The notes under the pieces are model-generated. The model saw only the letters and a program-made list of their open reading frames with translations, did no database searches and was not told where the DNA came from. From SAR86 cluster bacterium (lineage in GTDB: Bacteria > Pseudomonadota > Gammaproteobacteria > Magnimaribacterales > D2472), in NCBI GenBank assembly GCA_029254395.1, contig JAQWXQ010000099.1:1-35558 (forward strand): DNA of 35,558 bases, read 5' to 3'. Positions within the stretch are counted from its first letter, which is position 1, and each line of letters opens with the position of its first letter. Positions 25,594 to 34,664 of the stretch are shown here, piece by piece. The position numbers and the translations under genes are program-made.

Positions 25594-26022
25594 TTATAAG
25601 ATTATATCGGACAGTTTTAATTTTTGTAATGGGTAGCAAAAACCTGATTCTGAACATCCTTGAAAGTATACCAAGATACTATCGATATTTAAGTCTTTCT
25701 CTAATTCAAAACGAAGGGAAAGTTGCCCTTTAAATATCTGAGTGTTTCCAAAATATTCATCACTGAAAGTCGATTCATTTGAGCTTAAAATTTTGAAGTT
25801 ATATATGTTATTTGGATCACTGAGCTTAAATGATTTTTTATACATGTAGTAACCATCTTTTATGGACCAACTGATATCTACAATATTATTTTTTTTAAAA
25901 CCTGAAATAGCAAAAGCCTCAGATGCATTTAAAATAACTTCGTCCTGATCAAGAAAGGCATTTGCATAGCTTGCTTGAGCTATAAGGATAGCTGCCAAAA
26001 TAATATTTAATGCTTTAAACAT
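25594..26022 (-). CDS. Stand-alone DsbD N-terminal (alpha) domain protein
   Basis: Periplasmic immunoglobulin-like thiol domain. 142 aa with a signal peptide (about 1-22, ending SYANA). The middle DISWSIKDGYYMYKKSFKL (49-67) matches the ligand-facing strand of DsbD-alpha (usually ..W.IADGYYLYRD), DEYFGNTQIFKG (88-99) follows, and the redox pair Cys123/Cys129 sits in YFQGCSESGFCYP, matching YQGCADAGLCYPP. The protein then ends after 13 more residues. DsbD normally continues with an eight-helix membrane domain and a C-terminal thioredoxin domain; only 42 bp separate this stop from aroQ, so neither is present here. The reading frame is clean with no sign of decay. It needs some other membrane thiol transporter as electron source, not seen in this window. 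Confidence 0.85.
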   Translation of the reverse strand: MFKALNIILAAILIAQASYANAFLDQDEVILNASEAFAISGFKKNNIVDISWSIKDGYYMYKKSFKLSDPNNIYNFKILSSNESTFSDEYFGNTQIFKGQLSLRFELEKDLNIDSILVYFQGCSESGFCYPLQKLKLSDIIL

Positions 26023-26028
26023 CTCAAA

Positions 26029-26034
26029 ATAATA
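26029..26034 (-). promoter_or_regulatory. -10-like hexamer of the DsbD-domain gene
   Basis: Minus strand TATTAT (26034-26029) lies six bases before the ATG at 26022, the same arrangement as coaD. No convincing -35 at the usual distance and no ribosome site. Confidence 0.3.
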
Positions 26035-26065
26035 AACTTTGTATCATATAAAAGGAAGAAAATTT

Positions 26066-26086
26066 ATGATTAAAAGTTTAAAGTAG
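26066..26086 (+). other. Possible six-codon leader ORF ahead of the hydrolase
   Basis: ATG at 26066 preceded at nine bases by AAGGA (26052-26056) opens a short frame, MIKSLK then TAG, ending five bases before the hydrolase ATG at 26092, which has no ribosome site of its own. Translation reinitiation could serve the hydrolase. Chance occurrence is quite possible in such AT-rich DNA. Confidence 0.25.
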
Positions 26087-26091
26087 TATCT

Positions 26092-27102
26092 ATGTTTAAA
26101 AAAATAATTTTAAATTTTTTCTTCTTTTTACCAGCCTGGTTTTTTGAGTTTATTGGAATTTTTAACAAGACTATTTCACGTGGGCATATATTAGACTCTC
26201 AAACTAAAATTTTTCTTAATTTCATACCAACTAAAGATCTAGATGAAATCGTAAATATTGATATTCCAAGAATTAGATCATCTTATGAATCAAGAGCTAG
26301 TTTTATATCTACTGTGCCAAAGCCAGTGCAAAGTGTTTTGTTTGAAGACATTCAAATAAAACAATCCAATTTAAGGATGAGGAAATATTCACCATCTAAA
26401 TCATATACTAATAAATCAATTTTATATTTTCACGGAGGAGGGTACGCGTTTGGAAGCATTGAAACGCATCATGAGCTTTTAATGTATTACTCTGCTTATT
26501 TGGGGGCTGAAATCTATTCACTAGGATACTCATTATCGCCAGAAAATAAATTTCCTGTTGCATTAGCAGACGCCATGACATCATACAAATGGCTATTAAA
26601 TTCAGGGGTTTTGCCAAAAAATATAAGCCTGTGTGGAGATAGTGCAGGCGGACACCTTGCTGCATCTTTGTCATACAAGTTAAGCCAGGACGATTTGCCA
26701 CTTCCAGATAGCCAGTTACTTATATATCCAATGATTAGCCCGGGTTGTAAAACAGAATCATTTAAGCTCTATGAGTCCAATTATTTTTTGACCGCTTCAA
26801 ACATGCGATGGATATGGAAAAAATTGTCTGACAATAATATGAACAATAACAACCCCTGCTTTGATCTTTTAGGAGGAGTTTTTCAAAAGGATAAATTTCC
26901 AAAATCCATTATTGTCACTGCTGGATTCGATCCGTTGTGTGATGAAGCAGAGAAATATGCCTACCTATTACATCAAAAACATATTAATATTCACCAACTG
27001 CATTACCCGTCATTAATTCATGGCTTTGCTTCTATGAGTAAACTAAAGAGAGCAAAATTAGCAGTAGATAATTTTTTAGATGAATATAAGAAAATATTAT
27101 GA
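26092..27102 (+). CDS. Alpha/beta hydrolase, hormone-sensitive-lipase (family IV) esterase
   Basis: Serine esterase or lipase of unknown substrate. 336 aa. The HSL-family oxyanion motif HGGGY (114-118) and the nucleophile motif GDSAGG (182-187, Ser184) are followed by Asp280 in TAGFDPLCDEAE and His310 in LIHGF, a complete catalytic triad. The N-terminal 25 residues are strongly hydrophobic (FFFFLPAWFFEFIGIF) and could act as a membrane anchor or lid. Its last four bases overlap the start of the ABC ATPase gene (ATGA at 27099), implying joint expression. The start ATG at 26092 is the first in frame. Divergent from the DsbD-domain gene. Confidence 0.9.
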   Translation: MFKKIILNFFFFLPAWFFEFIGIFNKTISRGHILDSQTKIFLNFIPTKDLDEIVNIDIPRIRSSYESRASFISTVPKPVQSVLFEDIQIKQSNLRMRKYSPSKSYTNKSILYFHGGGYAFGSIETHHELLMYYSAYLGAEIYSLGYSLSPENKFPVALADAMTSYKWLLNSGVLPKNISLCGDSAGGHLAASLSYKLSQDDLPLPDSQLLIYPMISPGCKTESFKLYESNYFLTASNMRWIWKKLSDNNMNNNNPCFDLLGGVFQKDKFPKSIIVTAGFDPLCDEAEKYAYLLHQKHINIHQLHYPSLIHGFASMSKLKRAKLAVDNFLDEYKKIL

Positions 27103-28697
27103 GTAAAATTTTAAAGGTTAAAGACCTAAGTATTAGTTTTGAGGTAAGAGATAAAAGTTTCCTAGCGGTTGATGGAATTAGCTTTGATATTGAAAGAAAT
27201 CAAACCCTAGCTCTTGTGGGTGAATCAGGCTCAGGAAAGTCTGTAACGGCAATGTCAATTCTTCAATTGCTTCCAAGACCACAGGCTTCTTACTCAAAGG
27301 CTTCCTCAATTCTTTTTAATGATAAGGAGGTTATAGACGCACCTAATAGTGAGCTTATTAAGATACGTGGCAATATTATTTCTATGGTCTTTCAAGAGCC
27401 AATGACATCTCTAAACCCTTATCATAGAGTAGGTAATCAAATTACAGAATCAATCCTTCTTCATTCAAAAAAAACTAAAATTGAGGCCGACAATGAAGCT
27501 AAAAAATTAATGAGATTAGTTGAAATTGATGATGTTGATAGAAGGTTTACAGCATATCCACATGAGTTATCTGGAGGCCAAAGGCAGAGAATAATGATTG
27601 CAATGGCCCTTGTTAATAAGCCCGATCTTTTGATTGCAGATGAGCCAACTACTGCGCTTGATGTAACAATACAAGCCCAGATATTAGACTTGATGACCAA
27701 GCTTCAAAAAGAGCTTGGAATGTCAATTCTTTTTATTACACATGATCTTGGGTTAGTGGAAAAGTTCTCTGATGAAGTTTGTGTTATGAAAGATGGAAAG
27801 ATTGTTGAAAAGGGAAATACGAAAACTGTATTTGAAAATCCTAAGCATGAATATACTCAAAAATTATTAGATGCAGAGCCACAGCCAAAAGAAAATTTTT
27901 CAACAAATGATTTATCTTTATTAGAAATACGAAAATTAAATGTTTTTTATAATATACCTTCCTCAAATCCTTTTAAAAAGGAATCTTTTCATGCTGTAAA
28001 AGATATATCTTTTTCGATTAAAGAAAATTCAACCATTGGCCTTGTGGGCGAATCAGGATCTGGAAAATCAACCCTTGGAAGAGCTATTGCAAACTTAATA
28101 CCCTATGAAGGCAATATTATTTACGATGGCAAGGATATTGGTAAAAACACATCACAACAAACAAAAAAATTAAAAAAAGATATTCAAATTATCTTTCAAG
28201 ATCCTTATGGTTCACTTTCGCCAAGGATGACAATTGGAGAGATAGTTGGCGAGGGTTTGGGAGTCCACTTCGCTTTCTCCAAAGAAGAGAAGAATAAAAA
28301 AATTGATAAGGTGTTAAATGATGTGGGTATAAGCCCGTCTGATAAGTCTAAGTATCCTCATGAGTTTTCAGGAGGCCAAAGGCAAAGAATTGCTATAGCG
28401 CGATCACTTATAATGAGTCCAGCATTTATGATCTTAGATGAGCCTACATCGGCATTAGACCGCTCCATTCAAATACAGGTCATAAAACTCCTTAAAGACT
28501 TGCAAAATGAATACTCTCTAACGTATCTATTTATTAGCCATGACTTGAAAGTTATTAGGTCAATGTCAGACACTATTTTTGTAATGAAGCAAGGAAGAAT
28601 TATTGAAGCTGGGCCATCTAAAGATGTTTTTGATTCTCCAAAAGAAGAGTATACAAAAAGGCTGCTGAATGCTGCCTTAAGTTATGCATCAGGCTAG
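27099..28697 (+). CDS. Peptide-type ABC transporter, two fused ATPase domains (YejF-like)
   Basis: Cytoplasmic motor of an oligopeptide/nickel-family ABC importer. 532 aa, both ATPase subunits fused in one chain, like E. coli YejF (529 aa). Each half has a Walker A GESGSGKS (about 42-49 and 312-319), a signature ([16 protein letters not shown]) and a Walker B ([23 protein letters not shown]), each followed by the Oligo_HPY-type C-terminal tail ([11 protein letters not shown] and [11 protein letters not shown]). No permease or substrate-binding protein is adjacent: the gene is between an esterase, which overlaps it, and ilvD. It must pair with subunits coded elsewhere. The yejF name is not given because substrate is unknown. 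Confidence 0.9.
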   Translation: MSKILKVKDLSISFEVRDKSFLAVDGISFDIERNQTLALVGESGSGKSVTAMSILQLLPRPQASYSKASSILFNDKEVIDAPNSELIKIRGNIISMVFQEPMTSLNPYHRVGNQITESILLHSKKTKIEADNEAKKLMRLVEIDDVDRRFTAYPHELSGGQRQRIMIAMALVNKPDLLIADEPTTALDVTIQAQILDLMTKLQKELGMSILFITHDLGLVEKFSDEVCVMKDGKIVEKGNTKTVFENPKHEYTQKLLDAEPQPKENFSTNDLSLLEIRKLNVFYNIPSSNPFKKESFHAVKDISFSIKENSTIGLVGESGSGKSTLGRAIANLIPYEGNIIYDGKDIGKNTSQQTKKLKKDIQIIFQDPYGSLSPRMTIGEIVGEGLGVHFAFSKEEKNKKIDKVLNDVGISPSDKSKYPHEFSGGQRQRIAIARSLIMSPAFMILDEPTSALDRSIQIQVIKLLKDLQNEYSLTYLFISHDLKVIRSMSDTIFVMKQGRIIEAGPSKDVFDSPKEEYTKRLLNAALSYASG

Positions 28698-28702
28698 ATA
28701 TT

Positions 28703-30358
28703 ATGAATAGAAAGTACTCAAAAGATTTAGTTGATGGACCAAATCAATCCGCTTCAAGATCAATGCTCAGAGGAGTGGGCTTCACTTCCGAAGATTTTAA
28801 AAAACCTCTTGTTGGAATTGCATCAACAGGAGCGAAAGTAACACCTTGTAATATGCATATAAATGAATTGGCAGAGGTCGTAGAGACTGCTGTAAATAGC
28901 GCAGATGGAAAAGGAGTTTTATTTAATACCATAACAGTATCAGATGGTATTTCTATGGGAACTCAAGGGATGAAGTATTCATTAGTCTCAAGAGAGGTCA
29001 TTGCAGATTCAATCGAAACAGTAGTTGGATGCCTTGGTTACGATGGCGTTATATCTATTGGGGGTTGTGATAAAAATATGCCTGGCTGCATTATTGGGAT
29101 GGCAAGATTAAATCGCCCATCTATTTTTGTATATGGAGGCTCTATTAAACCAAGTAGTGAGAATACTGACTACGTTACAGTGTGCGAGAAAACAGGTGAA
29201 TTTTCGAAGGGCGATCTTCCAGAGCATGAGCTGATCCATGTAGAAAAAATTTCTGTTAAAGGCCCGGGCTCATGTGGCGGGATGTATACCGCTAATACAA
29301 TGGCATCTGCAGTAGAGGCTTTGGGAATGAGCTTGCCTGGAAGCAGCAGCCAAGATGCTGTATCGAGCGATAAAAAATCTGATTGTAGAGACGCAGGCAA
29401 AGCAATTCTAAATTTACTAAACCATGATATTAAGCCTTCAGATATTATGACAAAAGAGGCTTTTGAAAATGCTATTGCTGTTGTTATAGCTCTTGGCGGC
29501 TCAACAAATGCAGTTCTGCATATAATAGCTATGGCTGATGCTATTGGGGTTGAAATCTGCCTTGATGACTTCACAAGGATAGGTAAAAAAACACCGGTAT
29601 TAGCTGATTTAAAACCTTTTGGAAAGCACTTCATGTCCGAGCTAAATGCTACAGGTGGCATTCAGCCTTTAATGAAAATGATGCTTGAAAAAGGTATCTT
29701 AAATGGAGATTGCATTACTGTAACTGGCAAAACTCTTGGAGAGAATCTTGAGAATGTTAAGCCATATAAAAATAACGATATTATTAGAGCTTTTGGCAAT
29801 CCAATAAAAGAAAATAGTCATCTAAGAATACTTTATGGCAATCTTGCTAAGGACGGAGCTGTTGCAAAAATAACTGGCAAAGAAGGCACATCATTTACTG
29901 GATCCGCAAGAGTGTTTAATTCAGAAGAAGAAGGGGTTGAAGCGATTTTATCAAAAAACATAAAAGCAGGCGATGTTGTAGTTATAAGATATGAGGGTCC
30001 CAAGGGAGGGCCTGGTATGAGAGAGATGCTTAAACCTACTTCTGCAATAATGGGTCAAGGCTTAGGCGACAAAGTCGCATTTATAACTGATGGAAGATTT
30101 TCTGGTGGAACTCATGGTTTTGTTGTTGGGCATATAACTCCTGAAGCTGCTGATGGCGGGGTTATCGCTATCATTAAGGATGGTGATGGAATTACAATTG
30201 ATGCTGATAATGACCAACTGACATTAAATATCAATAATGATGAAATTAACTCAAGACTTGCCTTATGGAAGAATCCAAAAACACCTCCATCAAAAGGAGT
30301 TTTGTCAAAATATGCAAAAAGTGTAAAATCTGCAAGCCTTGGCGCTGTTACTGATTAA
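28703..30358 (+). CDS. ilvD: Dihydroxy-acid dehydratase
   Basis: Dehydrates 2,3-dihydroxy-isovalerate and -methylvalerate to the 2-oxo acids, third step of valine and isoleucine synthesis. 551 aa, the short form rather than the 616-residue E. coli enzyme. Cluster-ligand cysteines are Cys49 (VTPCNMH), Cys122 ([10 protein letters not shown]) and Cys191 ([14 protein letters not shown]), the three-cysteine pattern of the [2Fe-2S] type; Lys/Ser active-site elements lie near [12 protein letters not shown] and [17 protein letters not shown] in the C-terminal half. Starts 5 bp after the ABC gene without a ribosome site; ends 2 bp before hemB. The cluster type is inferred from length, not shown. Confidence 0.95.
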   Translation: MNRKYSKDLVDGPNQSASRSMLRGVGFTSEDFKKPLVGIASTGAKVTPCNMHINELAEVVETAVNSADGKGVLFNTITVSDGISMGTQGMKYSLVSREVIADSIETVVGCLGYDGVISIGGCDKNMPGCIIGMARLNRPSIFVYGGSIKPSSENTDYVTVCEKTGEFSKGDLPEHELIHVEKISVKGPGSCGGMYTANTMASAVEALGMSLPGSSSQDAVSSDKKSDCRDAGKAILNLLNHDIKPSDIMTKEAFENAIAVVIALGGSTNAVLHIIAMADAIGVEICLDDFTRIGKKTPVLADLKPFGKHFMSELNATGGIQPLMKMMLEKGILNGDCITVTGKTLGENLENVKPYKNNDIIRAFGNPIKENSHLRILYGNLAKDGAVAKITGKEGTSFTGSARVFNSEEEGVEAILSKNIKAGDVVVIRYEGPKGGPGMREMLKPTSAIMGQGLGDKVAFITDGRFSGGTHGFVVGHITPEAADGGVIAIIKDGDGITIDADNDQLTLNINNDEINSRLALWKNPKTPPSKGVLSKYAKSVKSASLGAVTD

Positions 30359-30360
30359 AT

Positions 30361-31350
30361 ATGTTAAATAGAAAATTTCCACTCACAAGATTAAGAAGAC
30401 TTAGATCAAACTCTTTTATAAGAGATATTGTTGATGAAAATAAAATCACAACAGATGATCTGATACAGCCTATTTTTGTAAAAGACTCAGATGGAATTGA
30501 AGAGATTGACAAGATGCCTAATGTTTTTAGATATGGGCTGGATGTCTTAATAAAAGAAGTGTGCGAGATATGCGAACTGGGCATAAAATCCATAGCAATC
30601 TTTCCTGTAATAGATTCATCAAAGCGAGACGCAGCAGGCTCAGAGGCTTTCAACGAAAATAATTTAGCATGCTCTGCCATAAAACTTATCAAAGAACATT
30701 ACCCAGATTTAATTATTATCTCTGATGTGGCTTTGGATCCTTATACAAATCATGGTCATGACGGAGTTCTTATTAATGGCTATGTAGACAATGATTCAAC
30801 GGTAAGCGCTCTTGTTAAACAGGCGCTATGTCTTGCAAATGCTGGAGCAGACATTATTGCTCCATCTGACATGATGGATGGAAGAATAAAATTTATAAGA
30901 GAGGCATTAGAGGAAAGTAACTTTAAGAATACTATTATTTTGTCTTACGCAGCCAAATATAGCTCTAGCTTTTATGGTCCTTTTAGAGAGGCAGTGAAAT
31001 CATCTTCCAAACTTGGCAATAGTTCTAAGTCGTCCTATCAAATGTCATCAGCAAACTCTGACGAGGCTATCCATGAGGTTGCAATGGATATTAATGAAGG
31101 TGCAGACATGGTAATGGTAAAACCAGGTATGCCCTACTTAGACATAATATCTAAGGTTAAGGAAGTATTTCAAATTCCAACATTCGCATATCAAGTTAGC
31201 GGAGAATACAGCATGCTGAAGTATGCTATTGAGAATGGCTTGTTAGATAATAAAGTTATGCTAGAATCAATTTTATGCTTCAAAAGAGCAGGCGCAGATG
31301 CAATTCTTACATATGCAGCAAAAGAAATTTCCAAGGAGTTAAACAAATAA
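30361..31350 (+). CDS. hemB: Delta-aminolevulinic acid dehydratase (porphobilinogen synthase)
   Basis: Condenses two 5-aminolevulinate molecules to porphobilinogen, haem pathway. 329 aa. Schiff-base lysines are Lys199 ([14 protein letters not shown]) and Lys254 ([10 protein letters not shown]). The metal-site segment reads [14 protein letters not shown] (122-135) with Asp, not the cysteine-rich zinc site, so it is of the Asp, magnesium-responsive class found in Pseudomonas. hemC and hemD lie 2.4 kb away on the other strand, across trxA and rho. Begins 2 bp after ilvD, and its stop shares one base with the trxA start. Confidence 0.96.
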   Translation: MLNRKFPLTRLRRLRSNSFIRDIVDENKITTDDLIQPIFVKDSDGIEEIDKMPNVFRYGLDVLIKEVCEICELGIKSIAIFPVIDSSKRDAAGSEAFNENNLACSAIKLIKEHYPDLIIISDVALDPYTNHGHDGVLINGYVDNDSTVSALVKQALCLANAGADIIAPSDMMDGRIKFIREALEESNFKNTIILSYAAKYSSSFYGPFREAVKSSSKLGNSSKSSYQMSSANSDEAIHEVAMDINEGADMVMVKPGMPYLDIISKVKEVFQIPTFAYQVSGEYSMLKYAIENGLLDNKVMLESILCFKRAGADAILTYAAKEISKELNK

Positions 31351-31670
31351 TGAGTAATGTAAATATAGTCAACCAAGATAACTTTGATACTGATGTATTA
31401 AATTCCGATAAACCTGTATTGGTTGATTTTTGGGCAGAGTGGTGCGGGCCTTGCAAACAACTAGCTCCTACAGTTCAAGAAATAGCTAACGAAAACACAG
31501 ACATTATGGTTTGTAAAATGGACGTTGACTCTAACAGAGATACGGCAGTGAAATATGGTATTAGGTCGATACCAACACTAATGCTTTTTAAAAATGGTGA
31601 GGCTATTGGTACAGAAGTTGGAGCCTTGACTAAACAGCAACTTGAAGAATTTATTACTAAAGCTAAATAA
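31350..31670 (+). CDS. trxA: Thioredoxin
   Basis: General cytosolic dithiol reductant. With the ATG at 31350 the protein is 106 aa (E. coli 109) and starts [17 protein letters not shown]; the frame is open upstream to 31275, but that extension lies within hemB and is not thioredoxin-like. The active site is WCGPC (31-35) in [16 protein letters not shown], and the cis-Pro loop is [10 protein letters not shown] clear ribosome site AAGGAG (31333-31338) confirms the start. Followed by rho, as in many gammaproteobacteria. Confidence 0.97.
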   Translation: MSNVNIVNQDNFDTDVLNSDKPVLVDFWAEWCGPCKQLAPTVQEIANENTDIMVCKMDVDSNRDTAVKYGIRSIPTLMLFKNGEAIGTEVGALTKQQLEEFITKAK

Positions 31671-31683
31671 GAAGTCATTTGTT

Positions 31684-31712
31684 TTGCATCTTTGCTCAAA
31701 AAGATTTATGAT
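31684..31712 (+). promoter_or_regulatory. Candidate rho promoter
   Basis: TTGCAT (31684-31689), 17 bp spacer, TATGAT (31707-31712, five of six). Predicted start near 31719, a leader of about 69 nt before the rho ATG, which has AGGGA just upstream. Same -35 hexamer and spacing as the proteorhodopsin promoter. The 117 bp trxA-rho gap contains no other gene that I can see. Confidence 0.45.
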
Positions 31713-31787
31713 TTTTTTAAAGATCTGATTTATATATTTCCAATAATTCTCAAAAATCCAAATATAACTAATACATAGGGAAACCAA

Positions 31788-33065
31788 ATGAACCTAACCG
31801 AAATTAAAGTTAAACCAATCAGCGAGCTCGTTGATATTGCAAAAGACCTTGGATTAGAAGATGTGGGTAGGCTTAAAAAACAAGAAATAATATTCAAGAT
31901 TTTTAAATTTAAAGCTTCTGAAGGTGTTGATATATATGGTGGCGGTGTTTTAGAAATATTAAATGATGGTTTTGGTTTTTTAAGATCTCCTGAGGGCTCA
32001 TATTGCGCAGGTGAAGATGATATATATGTTTCGCCTAGTCAAATAAGAAAATTTAATCTAAGAAAAGGAGATTCTGTTGCTGGAAAAATTAGAACCCCTA
32101 AAGATAAGGAAAGATACTTTGCGTTAATTCAGGTTGATACTATTAATGGTGAAGACCCAAGAAAAACAAAAAACAAGATTTTATTTGAAAACTTAACTCC
32201 ATTATTTCCAAATGAAAGGCTTTCTCTTGAACAAGGTAGTGGCTCTAAAGAAGATCTTTCATCAAGAATTATTGATTTAATAGCACCTATAGGAAAGGGC
32301 CAAAGGGGTCTGATAGTTTCACCGCCAAAAGCAGGTAAAACATTAATGCTTCAGAGTATTGCTCACTCGATAAAAAGCAATAATCCTGAGGTGGAGCTTA
32401 TCGTTTTATTAATAGACGAAAGGCCAGAAGAAGTTACCGAAATGTCGAGAACAGTTAAGGGCGAGGTAGTAGCTAGTACATTTGATGAGCCGCCTACGAG
32501 ACATGTACAAGTAGCAAATATGGTTATAGAAAAAGCAAAAAGACTTGTTGAGCATAAGAAAGATGTTGTAATACTTTTAGACTCTATTACTCGTTTAGGA
32601 AGGGCTTATAACTCTGTTCAGCCCGCTTCAGGTAAAATTTTAAGTGGTGGTGTTGATTCAAATGCTCTTGAAAGACCAAAAAGATTTTTTGGTGCTGCAA
32701 GAAACTTAGAAGAGGGCGGAAGTCTAACGATTTTAGCTACTGCTCTGGTTGATACTGGCTCAAAAATGGATGAAGTTATTTATGAAGAATTTAAAGGTAC
32801 GGGCAACATGGAGATACATTTAGAGCGAAAGATTGCTGAAAAAAGAATATATCCTGCCATTAACATTAGACGATCTGGAACTAGAAGAGAGGACTTACTT
32901 ACAGCTGATGATGAACTTCAAAGAATGTGGGTCTTAAGAAAAATATTAGATGAGATGGAAGACACCCAAGGCATTCAATTTTTAATTGATAGACTTAAAT
33001 CATTTAAAACAAACGATGAGTTCTTTACTTCTATGAAGTCTGGAAATGGTAAAAAGACTAGATAA
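31788..33065 (+). CDS. rho: Transcription termination factor Rho
   Basis: Hexameric RNA helicase that ends transcription at Rho-dependent sites. 425 aa (E. coli 419), very well conserved. N-terminal [18 protein letters not shown] helix bundle; cold-shock-like RNA-binding domain with [12 protein letters not shown] and [16 protein letters not shown] (about 62-90); Walker A PPKAGKT (about 178-184); [10 protein letters not shown]; Walker [12 protein letters not shown]-loop [13 protein letters not shown] and R-loop [17 protein letters not shown]. No large insertion in the RNA-binding domain. The 3' end overlaps the convergent hemD by eight bases. Compact genomes with few intrinsic hairpins may rely heavily on it (inference). 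Confidence 0.98.
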   Translation: MNLTEIKVKPISELVDIAKDLGLEDVGRLKKQEIIFKIFKFKASEGVDIYGGGVLEILNDGFGFLRSPEGSYCAGEDDIYVSPSQIRKFNLRKGDSVAGKIRTPKDKERYFALIQVDTINGEDPRKTKNKILFENLTPLFPNERLSLEQGSGSKEDLSSRIIDLIAPIGKGQRGLIVSPPKAGKTLMLQSIAHSIKSNNPEVELIVLLIDERPEEVTEMSRTVKGEVVASTFDEPPTRHVQVANMVIEKAKRLVEHKKDVVILLDSITRLGRAYNSVQPASGKILSGGVDSNALERPKRFFGAARNLEEGGSLTILATALVDTGSKMDEVIYEEFKGTGNMEIHLERKIAEKRIYPAINIRRSGTRREDLLTADDELQRMWVLRKILDEMEDTQGIQFLIDRLKSFKTNDEFFTSMKSGNGKKTR

Positions 33066-33771
33066 AGCTTGATGCTTTTTTAAGCATTTGTAGGTCACTC
33101 GGCTCGTCTGCAATGTAAATCTTAAGACCCTCAATATTTTTTCTAGACTCTCTTAATTGCTCTAAAATTCTATTAGAAGCAACAATAAAAACTTTAGAAT
33201 TTAAAATTTCCATATCTAATGACGAAACAATGAAGTCCAATGTTTTAAAATTATATACAAGAATAATTTCATCATTTCTTTCTATTTGCTTTAATGCATT
33301 CGAATTAAATACTAAGTCATAGCAATCGATTACATCTAAATTTATTAAATTATCTTTTAAATAACCCCTAGAGTTTTTGCCACAAAACAACAGACTTCTG
33401 CCTCTTTTATTTCTGATTACTTCCAATAAGCCCTCCGAATTATAAGACTGTGCAACTATTGGGTTAATTCCTCTTTTTTGCAGCTCTAAAGATGTGGCAG
33501 GACCAATTGAATAGATCTCACCCTCAAATGATTTAGAAAGATCTTCCAAATTAAGAATTTTTGAACCAAACTTTACAGCAGACTGACTGGTAAAAATAAT
33601 ATTATCGTAAGCTGAAATTTCATTTACATACAAATCAAATCTCTGATTATCCAAAGAACTTTCATTTGACTCTAGTGTGGACAGATGGATGTTCTTTAAA
33701 TCTAACACCTGATCTTTTGCAAGGAGAATAATATTTTCTGATAAAGACAAGGGGCGAGTATTTACAATCAT
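33058..33771 (-). CDS. hemD: Uroporphyrinogen-III synthase
   Basis: Closes hydroxymethylbilane with ring-D inversion to uroporphyrinogen III. 237 aa, usual size (E. coli 246). Conservation across the family is low; the recognisable pieces are the [17 protein letters not shown] start, [19 protein letters not shown] (about 55-73), the [16 protein letters not shown] segment (about 87-102) and [18 protein letters not shown] (about 121-138). The ATGA overlap with hemC fixes the identity. hemX and hemY, which follow hemD in E. coli, are absent: the next gene, rho, is convergent. Confidence 0.9.
   Translation of the reverse strand: MIVNTRPLSLSENIILLAKDQVLDLKNIHLSTLESNESSLDNQRFDLYVNEISAYDNIIFTSQSAVKFGSKILNLEDLSKSFEGEIYSIGPATSLELQKRGINPIVAQSYNSEGLLEVIRNKRGRSLLFCGKNSRGYLKDNLINLDVIDCYDLVFNSNALKQIERNDEIILVYNFKTLDFIVSSLDMEILNSKVFIVASNRILEQLRESRKNIEGLKIYIADEPSDLQMLKKASSFI
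33064..33081 (+). terminator. Weak terminator-like hairpin after rho
   Basis: AAAGC (33064-33068), loop TTGAT, GCTTT (33074-33078), then three further T. It overlaps the rho stop codon and the end of hemD. The stem is only five pairs with two G-C, so a Rho-dependent end is just as likely. Confidence 0.25.
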
Positions 33772-34664
33772 AGAATAAGCGACTTAGCACCTTTGCTTTT
33801 AAAAAGCTTTATTAGTTTTTTCATCTCTTCACTTAAATTAGATAAATTTGTTTGTGTTTTGTGCGAAATTTCTTTTTGGCCATCTACTGAGAGTACCTTT
33901 GCAATAATATTTACTTCATTATTTTTGTATTCACATAGTATACATATTGGAGATATACATGAGCCATCTAAAGCCTCTACAAAACTCCGCTCTGCATCAG
34001 CAAGCATCATATCGATTTCAGAATTAATAGAACTTATAACCTTATTAGCATCATTTTTTTTATTTAAACATTGAATACCAATATAGCCTTGTGAGGCCGC
34101 TGGCACCATTTTTTTTAAGCTGAACCTTTCAGAGAATTCGCATTTTATATTAAGTCTATTTAGAGCTGCATCAGCAACAACTATTGCATCAAAGCTCTCA
34201 TTCTGAAGCTTGTCTAGTCTTGTTGCTATGTTCCCCCTTATTGGCTTTATATCTATATTTTTGTTTAAACTTAAAATTTGAGCTGCTCTTCTTGGGCTCG
34301 AAGTTCCAATAATGGAGCCTTTAGGCATTTCATTAAACAGAATATTATTCTTTTTTACCAATATGTCAGCATAGCTCTCTCTTTCAATTACAGCAGCCAA
34401 GGTAAACTCTTTATTCATTTTTGCTGGCATGTCCTTGAGGCTATGAACAGCGCAATCAATCTTATTTTTCAACAATGCATCTTCAAGTGTGCTGACAAAC
34501 AGGCCTTTTCCTCCAATTTCATGAAGAGGCCCATCTCTCACATCACCCTCAGAAATAATAGGAACAATCTCTACATCGTAGCCAAGGGCAATAATTTTTT
34601 TCTTAACAAAGTTTGCTTGAAATAATGCCAATTCTGATTTTCTTGTCCCTATTCTTATTTTCAT
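33768..34664 (-). CDS. hemC: Porphobilinogen deaminase (hydroxymethylbilane synthase)
   Basis: Polymerises four porphobilinogens to hydroxymethylbilane. 298 aa (E. coli 313). Starts KIRIGTRKSELALFQANFV, with catalytic-site KDMPAKM following the CAVHSLKD motif (71-78), and TSSPRRAAQIL (121-131) plus PIRGNIATRLDKL (141-153) binding substrate carboxylates. The dipyrromethane cofactor cysteine is Cys236 in LDGSCISPICILCEY, where most enzymes read GGCQVPIG. Two further cysteines in this loop are unusual. Overlaps hemD and rsmD by ATGA sequences (33768-33771 and 34661-34664). Confidence 0.96.
   Translation of the reverse strand: MKIRIGTRKSELALFQANFVKKKIIALGYDVEIVPIISEGDVRDGPLHEIGGKGLFVSTLEDALLKNKIDCAVHSLKDMPAKMNKEFTLAAVIERESYADILVKKNNILFNEMPKGSIIGTSSPRRAAQILSLNKNIDIKPIRGNIATRLDKLQNESFDAIVVADAALNRLNIKCEFSERFSLKKMVPAASQGYIGIQCLNKKNDANKVISSINSEIDMMLADAERSFVEALDGSCISPICILCEYKNNEVNIIAKVLSVDGQKEISHKTQTNLSNLSEEMKKLIKLFKSKGAKSLIL

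Noticed and set aside
29170-29661. 163-codon open frame antisense to ilvD
   Set aside because: It is a shadow of a highly conserved ilvD region; it has no recognisable domain, no ribosome site and no promoter.
31275-31349. Upstream extension of trxA by 25 residues
   Set aside because: It lies in hemB, is not thioredoxin-like, and AAGGAG at 31333-31338 points to the ATG at 31350.
34278-34625. 115-codon open frame antisense to hemC
   Set aside because: hemC has complete family motifs on the other strand; this frame has none.
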